From an uncultured Piscirickettsiaceae bacterium (GTDB lineage Bacteria; Pseudomonadota; Gammaproteobacteria; Methylococcales; Cycloclasticaceae), in contig CAJXSK010000008.1 of assembly GCA_913061075.1 (NCBI GenBank), forward strand, positions 1 to 64,000: a stretch of 64,000 bases of DNA, written 5' to 3'. Position 1 is the first letter of the stretch. Each line of letters opens with the position of its first letter. A program made the position numbers and the translations under genes. The notes below the pieces were generated by a model that saw only the letters and a program-made list of their open reading frames with translations, did not search any database and was not told where the DNA came from. Below, piece by piece: positions 30,163 to 40,961 of the stretch.

Positions 30163-30668
30163 TTAGGGTGTCTTTTTAACCATTTTTTGATAACCGTTAA
30201 ACGCCAAAAAGCCCGGGCTATTATATAACCAAGGATGGACGATAAAGTCCCCAAGACGAAACAGCCGAGTAAAAAAGGTTTCCAGCTGGCACCTAAATTG
30301 TCCATTAAGGCATCCAGTGAAAACTCAAACGCACCTGGGTCAGGCGGGATGTTCAAAATCCATGAGCCAACCCAGTAAGCCGCATAGAACATGGGCGGCA
30401 TGGTGATGGGGTTGGTTATCCATACCGTAGCAACGGATATGGCTAAATTCACACGAAATATGATGGCTAAAGCTGCTGCAATAATCATTTGAGTGGGTAA
30501 AGGTATAAAAGCAACAAACAAGCCAACTGCTAGAGCCCCCGCGAATGATCGACGATTTAGGTGCCATAAGTTTGGGTCGTAAAGCAACGACCCGAAAACT
30601 TTAAGGTGTTTATGCTCTTTGATCGTTTCCGGATCAGGAAAGAATTTTTTTATTAGTCTTTTAGGCAT
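30159..30668 (-). CDS. DUF2062 domain membrane protein
   Basis: SFAGALAVGLFVAFIPLPTQMIIAAALAIIFRVNLAISVATVWITNPITMPPMFYAAYWVG. Confidence 0.9.
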   Translation of the reverse strand: MPKRLIKKFFPDPETIKEHKHLKVFGSLLYDPNLWHLNRRSFAGALAVGLFVAFIPLPTQMIIAAALAIIFRVNLAISVATVWITNPITMPPMFYAAYWVGSWILNIPPDPGAFEFSLDALMDNLGASWKPFLLGCFVLGTLSSILGYIIARAFWRLTVIKKWLKRHPN

Positions 30669-30723
30669 GCTATAACAAGATGTATATGTAACTTAAAGTG
30701 TAGCAGAGCATGGATGCTGTGAA

Positions 30724-33015
30724 TTGAAAAACTTTCAAGTTTTGGTTGGTTTTTTGTTGTTAGGTGTTATGTCTTTACAGCTTAACGCTAGCCTACCAAA
30801 TATCTTCTTACTTATTCTAATTGGCTTAATTGCTATAGCTGTGTTACGGCTTATGCCGATTGTCTCTGCCTTTATATTTGGGTTTGTATGGGCGTCAATG
30901 TTTGCAATGCACATTCAACATAACCAGCTGCACCCTTCGTTGGAAGGAGAACCTCTCTTATTAGCAGGGCAGGTCGTTGGGCTACCCATACAACAGCAAT
31001 ATGCCACAAGCTTTTTATTCAAGGTTGATCGCTCTGTGTCGCCAATGGATTTGGAAAAACTGCCAAAAATGCTCAAATTGAATTGGTATGGGCGTTCGAA
31101 TAAGGTTCGAGCAGGGGAAAAATGGCAGTTGCTGGTTAAATTAAAAAGGCCACATGGGGCGTATAACCCACATGGGTTTGATTATGAGAAATGGCTTTTC
31201 CAACAACATATATCGGCTACCGGTTATGTAAAAAAGAGCATCGAAAATAACCGCCTTAACGTAGCATCAGCGATCAATATATCCGCATGGCGAGAATCCT
31301 TTAGAAGCCATTTAGAGACGTTACTCTCTGATAGCAGTTATTTGCCGATTGTTAAAGCGTTAGTGATTGGTGATAAAAGTGATATTAAACCAGCGCAGTG
31401 GGCGGTGTTTAGAAAAACAGGCACGTCTCATTTAATTGCTATTTCTGGCTTACATATTGGTTTGGTTGGTGCATTGGTTTTTGGTTTAGTTCGGTGGCTA
31501 TTACTGGGTATTGGCCGGGTGAGTCATTGGGCTGTCCCAGTAGCGGTTATTTCATCAGTATTAATCGCCTCTTTTTATGCATCATTAGCAGGGTTTTTAA
31601 TCCCAACGCAGCGTGCATTGATTATGCTTTGTGTTGTGATGGGCGGGGTTTACTGGCAGCGTCATATGACGCCTTTTCACGCAGTTTCGGTGGCGTTATT
31701 TTTTGTATTAATAATAGATCCTATCTCAACGTTTTCTCCGGGTTTTTGGTTATCATTCGCTGCTGTTATTATTATATTGTATGGCACATCAAAGGGTTCT
31801 GATGCGCAAAGCTTTATACGACAGTTAGTTAAAGTTCAGTGGTTCGTGTCGATAGGTTTGCTGCCGTTTGTCGTGTATTTCTTTCAGCACGTTTCAGTCG
31901 TGTCCCCGATTGCGAATATTATTGTTGTACCACTAGTTAGCTTTATTGTGGTGCCATTACTAATTATTGGTTTGCTAGCAGGTGTGTTGAGTCAGCCCGC
32001 CGAAGTGTATATTTTTAGCTTACTAGATAAGGTGTTCGACTTGTTTTGGTGGTACTTAGAGACATTGGCCGCATTACCGTTTGCACAATGGTTAATGCCA
32101 AATACGACGTTTTGGGCGTGTGGTTTGGCCTTTTTGGGTTTTGCACTGTTGTTCTTATCAGAAAAAGGTCGCCGAAAATGGCTTGCTCTTGCTTTGTTAA
32201 TACCTATGATGCTGCCATTGCATCAAGAGTCGTTGCCCAATAAAGCATTCAATCTTACTCTGTTAGATGTCGGGCAAGGGTTGTCTGTTGTTGTTCGTAC
32301 AGCTGAACACACATTGGTTTTTGATACGGGTGCTAAATACAGTGATAAGTCTGATTATGCATCCACGGTGATTTTGCCTTACCTACGAGGAGAAGGCGTA
32401 AAGAAATTAGATACGCTTATTATCAGCCACGCAGATAATGATCACGCGGGCGGTGCGGAAACATTATTGAGTCAAATACCTGTTGGCGGAGTATTCTCAA
32501 GCGTACCTTATACGTTTGAAAGCGTTGATGTTAAACAGTGTGTGGCTGGGAAGCAATGGGAATGGGACGGTGTGAGGTTTGAATTTATTCACCCCAGTAA
32601 ATACAGAATATTTAAGGGTAATAATGCATCTTGTGTGCTTAGAGTTGAATCTATCTATGGCAGCGCCTTGTTGCCAGGTGATATCGAAAAAAATGCGGAG
32701 CAATCACTGATTCGGTATTCTCCGAATAAATTAAAGTCGGACGTTTTGATTGCACCTCATCACGGTAGTTTAACGTCTTCCACAGAGGCATTTATTGCTG
32801 CGGTAAATCCGCAGAGCGTCTTATTTCCCGTGGGGTATAAAAACCGATTCAACTTTCCTAAACAAGACGTTGTTGAGCGTTATAAAGCTAAAAATATTGG
32901 CTATTACGACTCTGCAACACATGGTGCGTTATCCATTGTGTTTGATGGTTCAGGTCAATCACAGGTGACGAGTTATCGAGAATTATCTAAAAACTACTGG
33001 AATTGGACGAAGTAA
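30724..33015 (+). CDS. comEC: DNA internalization competence protein ComEC/Rec2
   Basis: [17 protein letters not shown]-terminal MBL domain [14 protein letters not shown]...[15 protein letters not shown]; non-ATG start. Confidence 0.95.
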   Translation: MKNFQVLVGFLLLGVMSLQLNASLPNIFLLILIGLIAIAVLRLMPIVSAFIFGFVWASMFAMHIQHNQLHPSLEGEPLLLAGQVVGLPIQQQYATSFLFKVDRSVSPMDLEKLPKMLKLNWYGRSNKVRAGEKWQLLVKLKRPHGAYNPHGFDYEKWLFQQHISATGYVKKSIENNRLNVASAINISAWRESFRSHLETLLSDSSYLPIVKALVIGDKSDIKPAQWAVFRKTGTSHLIAISGLHIGLVGALVFGLVRWLLLGIGRVSHWAVPVAVISSVLIASFYASLAGFLIPTQRALIMLCVVMGGVYWQRHMTPFHAVSVALFFVLIIDPISTFSPGFWLSFAAVIIILYGTSKGSDAQSFIRQLVKVQWFVSIGLLPFVVYFFQHVSVVSPIANIIVVPLVSFIVVPLLIIGLLAGVLSQPAEVYIFSLLDKVFDLFWWYLETLAALPFAQWLMPNTTFWACGLAFLGFALLFLSEKGRRKWLALALLIPMMLPLHQESLPNKAFNLTLLDVGQGLSVVVRTAEHTLVFDTGAKYSDKSDYASTVILPYLRGEGVKKLDTLIISHADNDHAGGAETLLSQIPVGGVFSSVPYTFESVDVKQCVAGKQWEWDGVRFEFIHPSKYRIFKGNNASCVLRVESIYGSALLPGDIEKNAEQSLIRYSPNKLKSDVLIAPHHGSLTSSTEAFIAAVNPQSVLFPVGYKNRFNFPKQDVVERYKAKNIGYYDSATHGALSIVFDGSGQSQVTSYRELSKNYWNWTK

Positions 33016-33110
33016 ATAGTAGTAATTACTTTGTTTGATTGGTTGTTGAGTGGTAAAAAAATAAAGTACCATAGAACGAATTATTTAATGAAATTTAGTC
33101 GGGAGATGTT

Positions 33111-33719
33111 GTGCTTGAACTCTTAATATCAGGTGGTTGGTTAATGATACCCATAATCGCGTGTTCGGTTATCTCGTTAGCGGTTATAGCAGAACGGTTT
33201 TGGTCACTGAATGAGAAAAAAATTACGCCGGAACAACTTGTTCCTTCTATATGGAAATTACACAAGGCAGGGCAATTAGATAAAGCCAAAATCAATTCGC
33301 TATCGGGTAGTTCGCCGTTAGGGCGTGTACTTGCTGCAGGAATGGTTAATTACTCGCATGGCCGAGAAATAATGAAAGAGAGCATTGAAGAAGCGGGTAG
33401 GCAAGTGGCTCATGACTTGGAAAAGTTTTTAAACGTATTAGGAACCATTGCTTCCATTACGCCTTTACTGGGGTTGCTTGGAACGGTTATCGGCATGATT
33501 AAGGTGTTTGCAGCGATCATGGCGAAAGGTGTCGGTGATCCGACGGTGCTCGCTGGCGGTATTTCTCAAGCATTAATAACCACGGCGGCAGGCTTGACTG
33601 TGGCGATACCAACGATGATGTTTTATCGCTATTTTAGAGGTCGCATTGATGGGCTGGTTATTAAGATGGAAGGTGAGGCGCTTAAAATGGTAGAGATGAT
33701 GCACGGAGAGCGCGAATAA
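33111..33719 (+). CDS. exbB: MotA/TolQ/ExbB proton channel family protein
   Basis: GGWLMIPIIACSVISLAVIAERFW, TLLGLLGTVIGMIKVF (as ITPLLGLLGTVIGM), TTAAGLTVAIPTM; GTG start. Confidence 0.93.
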   Translation: MLELLISGGWLMIPIIACSVISLAVIAERFWSLNEKKITPEQLVPSIWKLHKAGQLDKAKINSLSGSSPLGRVLAAGMVNYSHGREIMKESIEEAGRQVAHDLEKFLNVLGTIASITPLLGLLGTVIGMIKVFAAIMAKGVGDPTVLAGGISQALITTAAGLTVAIPTMMFYRYFRGRIDGLVIKMEGEALKMVEMMHGERE

Positions 33720-33723
33720 CGCC

Positions 33724-34143
33724 ATGAACTTTCAAAATAAAACCAAAGAAGAGTTTGAGCTAAATTTAACGCCGTTAATCGACGTGGTTTTTCTGTTACT
33801 CATTTTCTTCATGGTGACAACGACGTTCGATAAAGAAACAGAACTTAAAATTGAGTTGCCTCAAGCGGCTGGTGAACAAAAGCAAGTAAAAGATATGTTG
33901 GAAATTAGCATCGATTCAAAAGGTCGTTTCTTTGTTAATCAACATGAAGTCGTTAACTCGGGGTTGGCCACTATTAAAAAAGCGATTAAGCAAGCAGCCG
34001 GTGATAACAAAGCCCCGTCCTTATTAATTAGCGCTGATGGGCAAGCCACTCACCAGGCAGTGGTCACTGTATTAGATGCGGCAAGTCAATTAGGGTTTGT
34101 GAATATCACTTTTGCTGCAAATGAACCGCAGCAGAAAAAATAA
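33724..34143 (+). CDS. exbD: biopolymer transport protein ExbD/TolR
   Basis: ELNLTPLIDVVFLLLIFFMVTTTF. Confidence 0.95.
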   Translation: MNFQNKTKEEFELNLTPLIDVVFLLLIFFMVTTTFDKETELKIELPQAAGEQKQVKDMLEISIDSKGRFFVNQHEVVNSGLATIKKAIKQAAGDNKAPSLLISADGQATHQAVVTVLDAASQLGFVNITFAANEPQQKK

Positions 34144-34158
34144 ATCGTTAACAACCAC

Positions 34159-35157
34159 ATGAATCGTAAATTGAGCCACTTTTTTGACAGCATGTGGTAT
34201 GGAAAGCGCCCTATAGCGTTGTTTTTCATCCCGCTATCTTGGCTGTTTTTTGTTATTATTAAAGTGCGTAAATTTCTCTACGATAAAGGTTGGAAGGCAT
34301 CGACCCGCGTCGCTGCCCCCGTCATTATCGTTGGAAATATAACAGTGGGCGGAACGGGTAAAACTCCGTTGGTTATTTGGCTGGCCCAATTGTTAGAAAA
34401 AGCCGGTTATCGCCCCGGCATTATTAGCCGTGGATACGGCGGTATTGCATCTAGCTGGCCACAACAAGCTCGCGAAGACAGTGATTCAAGGGTGGTGGGA
34501 GATGAAGCTAAAATTCTTGCGAGACGAGCAGGCTGTCCAGTTGCGGTGGGGCCAATTAGGGCAAGCAGTGCGCAAGCCTTGATAGAGCGGCACGGTTGTG
34601 ATGTTATTATTTCAGATGATGGTTTACAGCATTATGCTATTCAACGAGATGTTGAAATCGCTATTGTTGATGGGGAGCGTCGTTATGGAAATAGCTATCT
34701 ATTACCTGCGGGTCCACTGCGAGAGCCCATTGAACGGTTAAAAGAGGTTGATATTGTTGTTTGTAATGGCTTAGCCAGCGGTGATGAATTTCCACTAAGG
34801 GTTGAAGGAAAAATAGCTATTAATGTGCTGGATCAAACAATAACCAAGCCGCTAGAAGAATTTAAAGAGCAACATGTACACGCAGTTGCGGGGTTAGGTA
34901 ACCCGTCACGTTTCTTTTCACACCTTAAAAAATTTGGTGTGTTGTTTGAAACGCATATCTACCCTGATCATTTTGAATATACGCAAAATGATATTACATT
35001 TTCAGATGATAAGATTGTTATGATGACTGAAAAAGATGCGGTTAAATGTACAGAGATAGCCGATGAAAATTGTTGGTACGTTCCAATTAGAGCGCAGATG
35101 ACAGAAAAATTTGGTTTAACAGTTTTATCACTCATTCAAAAGAGCACACATGGATAA
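34159..35157 (+). CDS. lpxK: tetraacyldisaccharide 4'-kinase LpxK
   Basis: VIIVGNITVGGTGKTPLVIWLA, GIISRGYGG, DVIISDDGLQHYA. Confidence 0.96.
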   Translation: MNRKLSHFFDSMWYGKRPIALFFIPLSWLFFVIIKVRKFLYDKGWKASTRVAAPVIIVGNITVGGTGKTPLVIWLAQLLEKAGYRPGIISRGYGGIASSWPQQAREDSDSRVVGDEAKILARRAGCPVAVGPIRASSAQALIERHGCDVIISDDGLQHYAIQRDVEIAIVDGERRYGNSYLLPAGPLREPIERLKEVDIVVCNGLASGDEFPLRVEGKIAINVLDQTITKPLEEFKEQHVHAVAGLGNPSRFFSHLKKFGVLFETHIYPDHFEYTQNDITFSDDKIVMMTEKDAVKCTEIADENCWYVPIRAQMTEKFGLTVLSLIQKSTHG

Positions 35158-35338
35158 AAAATTATTAGATATTTTGGCTTGCCCCGAGTGCAAGTCTGAC
35201 CTGAAATACTTAAAAACAGAGCAAGAGCTAGTTTGTCTGGCTTGTCGTCTTTCGTATCCCATACGAGACGATATCCCAATTATGTTAGTGGATGAGGCGC
35301 GTAGGCTTTCTTCTGATGAAACGGATGTGCTTAGGTAA
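35150..35338 (+). CDS. Trm112 family protein (YcaR-like)
   Basis: MDKKLLDILACPECKSDLKY...CRLSYPIRDDIPIMLVDEAR; between lpxK and kdsB. Confidence 0.93.
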   Translation: MDKKLLDILACPECKSDLKYLKTEQELVCLACRLSYPIRDDIPIMLVDEARRLSSDETDVLR

Positions 35339-35343
35339 CTAAA

Positions 35344-36102
35344 ATGGCAACTTCTTTTAAAGTTGTTATTCCGGCTCGTTTCGCGTCGTCAAGGCTGCCT
35401 GGCAAGCCGCTGCTAGAGATAGTCGGGAAAGCCATGATTCTTCATGTTTGTGAGAAGGCGGCCTTAGCTGGAGCTGAAGAAGTTGTTGTTGCAACGGATC
35501 ATGAGCAAATTCTAGATTGTGTAAAACAAGCCGGCTTTAATGCAGTGATGACATTGGCGTCGCATACCAGTGGAACAGAGCGGTTGACTGAAGTGGCAAA
35601 TAAGCTTGGCTGGAGTGATGACACCGTTATTGTTAATTGTCAGGGCGATGAGCCCCTTATCCCGCCAACATTAATACACAAAGCAGCAGTGGCCTTAATT
35701 GAGCAGGATATTGCTCAGGTCGCTAGCTTATGCGCGCCTATCAATGAAAAAGAAGAGGTCTTTAATCCGAATGCTGTAAAGGTTGTGCGAGATGCGCTTG
35801 ATTATGCTCTTTACTTCAGTCGTGCGCCTATACCTTGGAATCGTGATTGTTTTCCTGATGGTGTGTTGAATGGGCAAGCTGAACATTATCGGCACATTGG
35901 TATATACAGTTATACAGCGGGTTTTTTGCGGCGCTATATTACATGGCCAGCTTGTGCGTTAGAGCAAATAGAATCGCTTGAACAGTTGCGTATCCTTTAC
36001 CAAGGCGAACGGATTTTGGTCCCTTCGGTGGCGCAAGTCCCCGAGGCTGGTGTGGATACGCAAGAAGATTTGGATAGAATAAACCGATTAATGCAACAAT
36101 GA
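35344..36102 (+). CDS. kdsB: 3-deoxy-manno-octulosonate cytidylyltransferase
   Basis: VVIPARFASSRLPGKPL, NCQGDEPLIPP, YFSRAPIPWNR, HIGIYSYTAGFLRRY. Confidence 0.96.
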   Translation: MATSFKVVIPARFASSRLPGKPLLEIVGKAMILHVCEKAALAGAEEVVVATDHEQILDCVKQAGFNAVMTLASHTSGTERLTEVANKLGWSDDTVIVNCQGDEPLIPPTLIHKAAVALIEQDIAQVASLCAPINEKEEVFNPNAVKVVRDALDYALYFSRAPIPWNRDCFPDGVLNGQAEHYRHIGIYSYTAGFLRRYITWPACALEQIESLEQLRILYQGERILVPSVAQVPEAGVDTQEDLDRINRLMQQ

Positions 36103-36572
36103 TTAAAGTGCTTTTTATTTGCATGGGCAATATCTGTAGATCCCCTACAGCCCACGGTGTTTTCCAGCAATTGGTTGATGATAAAGGATTTACTCAAGAA
36201 TTTTTAATCGACTCAGCAGGTACACATGCGTATCACGTAGGGCATGCGCCAGATAACCGTTCAGTGAGCACTGCTTTAGGGCACGGGGTTGATATTAGTG
36301 ACCTAAAAGCCAGACAAGTTCATGAGAGTGACTTTGAATATTTTGATTATTTATTAGTAATGGACGAGCATAATTATTCGATAACTATTGATAACTGCCC
36401 CGCTGAATACGAATCTAAAGTTCGGTTCTTTCTGGATTTCGCAAAAAACACGGCATTAAAGGAAGTACCAGATCCATATTATGGCGAAGGCAATGGGTTT
36501 GAGCGCGTGTATGACTTGATTGTTGATGCCAGTGATGGGCTGATGGAGCATCTAAGTATTGAGAGTGATTAA
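36099..36572 (+). CDS. low molecular weight protein-tyrosine phosphatase
   Basis: VLFICMGNICRSPTAHGVF P-loop, VPDPYYG. Confidence 0.95.
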   Translation: MIKVLFICMGNICRSPTAHGVFQQLVDDKGFTQEFLIDSAGTHAYHVGHAPDNRSVSTALGHGVDISDLKARQVHESDFEYFDYLLVMDEHNYSITIDNCPAEYESKVRFFLDFAKNTALKEVPDPYYGEGNGFERVYDLIVDASDGLMEHLSIESD

Positions 36573-36646
36573 GCAGATGTCTTTATGAAAAATGATAATT
36601 GTGCTGCGTTGATTTAGATTGTACGTGTTGCCATAACCCCTTAAGT

Positions 36647-37066
36647 TTATTTAAGGTTATTCTTTATTTTTTGACAAAGTAATATTATTTGCTCAACTTC
36701 TTCGTCATCTAAACCCGTTGCACATAATGCTTGTTTGGCCGCATCTGAGCCTTTAACTACCAGTTTCCGCCCTTTTTCTGTCAAGCTGATACGCTTTTGG
36801 CGTTCATCTTCTTGGTCGTATTCTCGAGTTATATAATTTTGCAATTCTAATCGTTTAAGCATAGGCGTCATTGTTGGTTTGCTTAATCCAATGGCGGCGG
36901 CTAGATGGGATACAGATACGCCATCTTTTTGCCATAAAACCATCATTACTACAAATTGCGGGTACGTTAAATTTAGCGGGACTAATAAGGATCTGTAGGC
37001 CTGCGTAATAAGGTTAGATGTGGAATAAAGCGTGTAACAAACTTGTTGGCGCGGGTCGGGTCCCAT
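36647..37066 (-). CDS. MarR/OhrR-family transcriptional regulator
   Basis: CYTLYSTSNLITQAYRSLLVPLNLTYPQFVVMMVLWQKDG with N-terminal Cys as in OhrR; wHTH DEERQKRISLTEKG-like wing (QEDERQKRISLTEKG). Confidence 0.9.
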   Translation of the reverse strand: MGPDPRQQVCYTLYSTSNLITQAYRSLLVPLNLTYPQFVVMMVLWQKDGVSVSHLAAAIGLSKPTMTPMLKRLELQNYITREYDQEDERQKRISLTEKGRKLVVKGSDAAKQALCATGLDDEEVEQIILLCQKIKNNLK

Positions 37067-37128
37067 GGGCTATATCGTTATTGGTAATAAATGTTTGACA
37101 AAGTATATACAGTTTCAATATATTAGCC

Positions 37129-37143
37129 TACGAATAGTTCGTA
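37129..37143. promoter_or_regulatory. candidate MarR/OhrR operator
   Basis: TACGAA-TAG-TTCGTA palindrome in the divergent intergenic region. Confidence 0.4.
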
Positions 37144-37189
37144 TACATACTAATTGTTCATTGCAGTAAATTCATCGAAGGGGTTAATT

Positions 37190-37492
37190 ATGAAAAACGT
37201 TTTATTATCAATTGGGATTACATTAATGCTAATAAGCAATGTTGCCGTAGCTGGTGACACCGCCAAGTCAAAAGATTACATGCCTAGTTTAATAACGGCA
37301 ACACCATTAGAAGGGCGAATGTTAGCGGTTACAATTGTCAGAAAAACAGTGGGAACCATTCAGCACAATGGGGACATAAAACATAAATTGAGAGCGGTGT
37401 ATGCAGAAGATCCTGTCATGTTAATGAGAGCAGTTGAGTTGGTTAATTTAGAATTCAGGATCATTGCCGAAGCTAATAACTATTGGCGTTAA
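37190..37492 (+). CDS. small exported hypothetical protein
   Basis: ATG at 37190 with SD (aaggggtt), signal peptide MKNVLLSIGITLMLISNVAVAG; divergent from OhrR-like gene. Confidence 0.65.
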   Translation: MKNVLLSIGITLMLISNVAVAGDTAKSKDYMPSLITATPLEGRMLAVTIVRKTVGTIQHNGDIKHKLRAVYAEDPVMLMRAVELVNLEFRIIAEANNYWR

Positions 37493-37529
37493 TTGTTTGG
37501 TGGCGCTATATATCTAGTCATAACGAATG

Positions 37530-37570
37530 AATGCTCCGGTAAACAACAGCTATTAGTTGGCCGGAGTATT
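37530..37570. repeat. hairpin-forming inverted repeat
   Basis: aatgctccgg ... ccggagtatt arms with inner caac/gttg; no clear T-tract afterwards. Confidence 0.6.
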
Positions 37571-37676
37571 TATAGAAAATGTTAGTTTGTAAGGTCGTTT
37601 ATCTACGGGGCTGGTGGCGTCGAGTGAGTTAGGTGAAAAAAAACATCCATTTATAACGTCAGCCTACATGGGGTAG

Positions 37677-38498
37677 TTATAAAATCAATTGCAAAACAAA
37701 TTTACTGCCAAAGTAGGCGAGCATTAAAGAAATATAGCCCCCATACGTCCATTTGATGGCTGTTTGACCACGCCATCCGATGTAATGACGCCCCCACAAT
37801 AAGGTAGAAAAAATCAACCAAGCAACGATGGAAAGTACGGTTTTATGTACAAGGTGCTGTGCAAAAATATCATCAATAAAGATAAAGCCGCTTAGCAAGG
37901 CAAACGTCAACAAAAACACACCAAACGCGATAGTCTGAAAAAGCAGGTCCTCCATGAGTTGTAGGGGCGGAAGAGAGTTTATTAGTGGCCCGGGTTGTCT
38001 ATTATGTAATTGCTTTTCCTGGATAGATAAGAAAATTGCTTGGAAGGCCGCGACGGTCAGTAGGCTATAGGATAAGACAGATAAAATGATATGTGTTTGT
38101 AGCGCTGGATCCAGAGTGGTTGCCGTAAAGCTGGGAAATGCATTATTTAGGTTTAATAGAACAGCGATGGTTGAGAATGGAAAAACAATAATGGCTAGGG
38201 TTTCGATTGGTTTTCTTAGAGTGGTTAAAAAAAACAAAATACTAATCACTAAAAACACGAGAGATAGCATGTTAAAAAAGTCATGTGCGAGCACATTGTT
38301 AACCTTATAACTATGTACTGCTAAGGCAGAGTGGATGACAATAGACGCAAATGAGCTGCATAAAATAAAAGCGTGTAAGTTTCCGATGCTTTTTTTTAAA
38401 AAAACATTAGATGCAATAATGCCTGCACTACTCAAATACAAAGCGGCGGTTAATAACGATAATGAAACGAATACTGTGTTGCTGAAAACCATGCGCAT
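37677..38498 (-). CDS. cytochrome c assembly (CcsA/YpjD-like) inner membrane protein
   Basis: multi-TM; HIILSVLSYSLLTVAAFQAIFLSIQEKQL...LPPLQLMEDLLFQTIAFGVFLLTFALLSGF...HKTVLSIVAWLIFSTLLWGRHYIGWRG. Confidence 0.88.
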   Translation of the reverse strand: MRMVFSNTVFVSLSLLTAALYLSSAGIIASNVFLKKSIGNLHAFILCSSFASIVIHSALAVHSYKVNNVLAHDFFNMLSLVFLVISILFFLTTLRKPIETLAIIVFPFSTIAVLLNLNNAFPSFTATTLDPALQTHIILSVLSYSLLTVAAFQAIFLSIQEKQLHNRQPGPLINSLPPLQLMEDLLFQTIAFGVFLLTFALLSGFIFIDDIFAQHLVHKTVLSIVAWLIFSTLLWGRHYIGWRGQTAIKWTYGGYISLMLAYFGSKFVLQLIL

Positions 38499-38639
38499 AG
38501 TTTGGCATAAACTTAAACAATCTAGAAGATAATAATGTATTCAAGAAGGGCCATGTTGTTCTTGAGTTTAAAGTACTAAAATCAACTGCATAACTGCGTA
38601 AGACATGCGAAAATACCTCAAATTTTTTAAGGAACGACT

Positions 38640-40007
38640 ATGTTTGACAATTTATCTGATCGCCTAAATACCGCCTTTAAACGAATCAAAGGACAAGGCC
38701 GCCTAACTGAAGACAATATAAAGGACACCATGCGTGAAGTTCGTATGGCGCTGATTGAAGCGGACGTCGCTTTATCTGTGGTTCGCGAATTTACCGAGAA
38801 CGTCAAAGAGCGTGCATTAGGTCAAGAAGTTATGCAAAGCCTTTCGCCTGGCCAAGCAATGCTCAAAATTGTTAATGACGAATTGGTCAAAACAATGGGT
38901 GAGGCTAATGAAGTATTAAATTTGGCAGCTGAACCCCCAGTGGTTATTTTAATGGCGGGTTTGCAAGGGTCGGGTAAAACAACGACTACCGCAAAACTTG
39001 CGCTTTGGTTAAAAGAGCGCGAAAACAAATCGGTCACGGTAGTGAGTGCCGACGTATATAGGCCAGCTGCTATCGAACAATTAAAGACAGTGGCCAACGA
39101 TGTGGGGGCGGATTTCTTCCCAAGTGATGTTAGTCAAAAACCGGTGCAAATTGTTAAAAATGCTATTGCGCACGCCAAAAAACAATTTAGTGATGTGCTT
39201 ATTATTGATACCGCTGGTCGGCTGCACGTAGATGAGCAGTTGATGGATGAAATACGCCAGATTCATCAAGTAGCAAAGCCAACCGAAACGTTGTTTGTTG
39301 TGGACAGCATGACAGGGCAAGATGCGGCCAATACTGCAAAGGCATTCAATGATACGTTGGCATTAACGGGTGTTATTTTAACCAAAACAGATGGTGATGC
39401 TCGCGGAGGTGCTGCACTTTCAATTCGCCAAATTACCGGTAAGCCCATTAAGTTTATGGGCGTTGGTGAAAAAACAGATGGCCTAGAACCATTTCACCCT
39501 GACCGTGTTGCCTCTCGTTTGTTGGGGATGGGTGATGCGCTTAGTTTGGTTGAAGAAATTGAACGAAAAGTTGATAAAGAAAAAGCCGATAAACTGGCAA
39601 AAAAGATTCAAAAAGGCAAAGGGTTTGATTTGTCAGACTACAGAGATCAGCTATCTCAAATGATGGACATGGGGGGAATGAGTGCCATGATGGATAAAAT
39701 CCCTGGGATGTCTAATGTGCCTCAAAATGTTAAAAACCAAGTGAATGACAAAGACTTATCACGTCAAGTTGCGCTCATTAATTCAATGACAGCAAAGGAA
39801 AGAATTTTCCCAACGTTAATTAATGGTTCCCGCCGAAAAAGAATTGCGAATGGTGCAGGCTTACAGGTACAAGATGTGAATAAGCTAATGAAGCAATATA
39901 AACAAGCTCAAAAAATGATGAAAAAAGCATCTAAAGGTGGCATGGCCAAAATGATGCGAGGGTTAAAAGGCCAGCTTGGGCAAGGGCAAGGTTTTCCTTT
40001 TCAATAA
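38640..40007 (+). CDS. ffh: signal recognition particle protein Ffh
   Basis: GLQGSGKTTTTAKLALWL, DTAGRLHVDEQLM, Met-rich M domain. Confidence 0.98.
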   Translation: MFDNLSDRLNTAFKRIKGQGRLTEDNIKDTMREVRMALIEADVALSVVREFTENVKERALGQEVMQSLSPGQAMLKIVNDELVKTMGEANEVLNLAAEPPVVILMAGLQGSGKTTTTAKLALWLKERENKSVTVVSADVYRPAAIEQLKTVANDVGADFFPSDVSQKPVQIVKNAIAHAKKQFSDVLIIDTAGRLHVDEQLMDEIRQIHQVAKPTETLFVVDSMTGQDAANTAKAFNDTLALTGVILTKTDGDARGGAALSIRQITGKPIKFMGVGEKTDGLEPFHPDRVASRLLGMGDALSLVEEIERKVDKEKADKLAKKIQKGKGFDLSDYRDQLSQMMDMGGMSAMMDKIPGMSNVPQNVKNQVNDKDLSRQVALINSMTAKERIFPTLINGSRRKRIANGAGLQVQDVNKLMKQYKQAQKMMKKASKGGMAKMMRGLKGQLGQGQGFPFQ

Positions 40008-40167
40008 ACGTTAATCAGCCTTGTTGAGGGCTGTCTAGCAAGCCAGGGGTGTCTTTAAGGTTGAAATGCTTCTCAAAAGGCATAAAAAGACTTCACGAGG
40101 ACAGATAATTCGCGTAAAATCCGCCCGTTAAGTAATTAAGAATATAAATAAATTTTAAGGAAATTAA

Positions 40168-40419
40168 ATGGTAAAGATACGTCTTTCAAGAACAGGCGCT
40201 AAAAAACGTGCTTTTTATCACGTAGTAGTGGCTGACAGTCGCAGAAGTCGCGATGGTCGTTATATTGAACGCATAGGGTTTTATAACCCAAGAGCGGCTG
40301 GCGAAGAAGTTCGCTTAAACCTAGACACAGCGCGAGTTGATCACTGGGTAGCGCAAGGTGCGCAAACATCTGAGCGTGTTAACAAGCTAATCAAAGAGGC
40401 CGGTAAAGCAGCTGCATAA
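40168..40419 (+). CDS. rpsP: 30S ribosomal protein S16
   Basis: [41 protein letters not shown]. Confidence 0.98.
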   Translation: MVKIRLSRTGAKKRAFYHVVVADSRRSRDGRYIERIGFYNPRAAGEEVRLNLDTARVDHWVAQGAQTSERVNKLIKEAGKAAA

Positions 40420-40420
40420 G

Positions 40421-40957
40421 GTGTCTGAAGACGGTTCCAGTGGTTCTTTAGTAAAAGATGATTCCTGGTTAAAGCTGGGGAAAATATCAGGTGTATTTGG
40501 GGTAAAGGGTTGGCTAAAGATTTATGCCAACACAGAAGATAAGAAAAACATTCTGTCCTACCAGCCCTGGTATATAGAAAAGAATAAAACCATGCAAGTT
40601 GTTAAGTTGGCTGCAGGCAAGCCTCATGGTAAAACCATCGTCGCTTTACTAGACGGTGTAAATGATCGAAATGAGGCGGAAACTTGGGTTGGTTGTGATA
40701 TTTATATGCGGCCAGAACAGCTTCCAAAGCTAAAAGGAAAACAATTTTATTGGTCTGACCTTATTGGTTTAAATGTGGTGAATATAAATAACGAGCACTA
40801 TGGCGTTATTGATCACATGATAGAAACAGGTGCGAATGACATCGTGTATGTAAAAGGTGAAGTGGATCGACTTATCCCTTTTGTAATGAACGATGTTATT
40901 AAGACAGTTGATATTGAAGCAGGTCAAATGATTGTTGACTGGGACCCGGATTATTAG
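40421..40957 (+). CDS. rimM: ribosome maturation factor RimM
   Basis: [34 protein letters not shown]; between rpsP and trmD; GTG start. Confidence 0.95.
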   Translation: MSEDGSSGSLVKDDSWLKLGKISGVFGVKGWLKIYANTEDKKNILSYQPWYIEKNKTMQVVKLAAGKPHGKTIVALLDGVNDRNEAETWVGCDIYMRPEQLPKLKGKQFYWSDLIGLNVVNINNEHYGVIDHMIETGANDIVYVKGEVDRLIPFVMNDVIKTVDIEAGQMIVDWDPDY

Positions 40958-40961
40958 TCTC

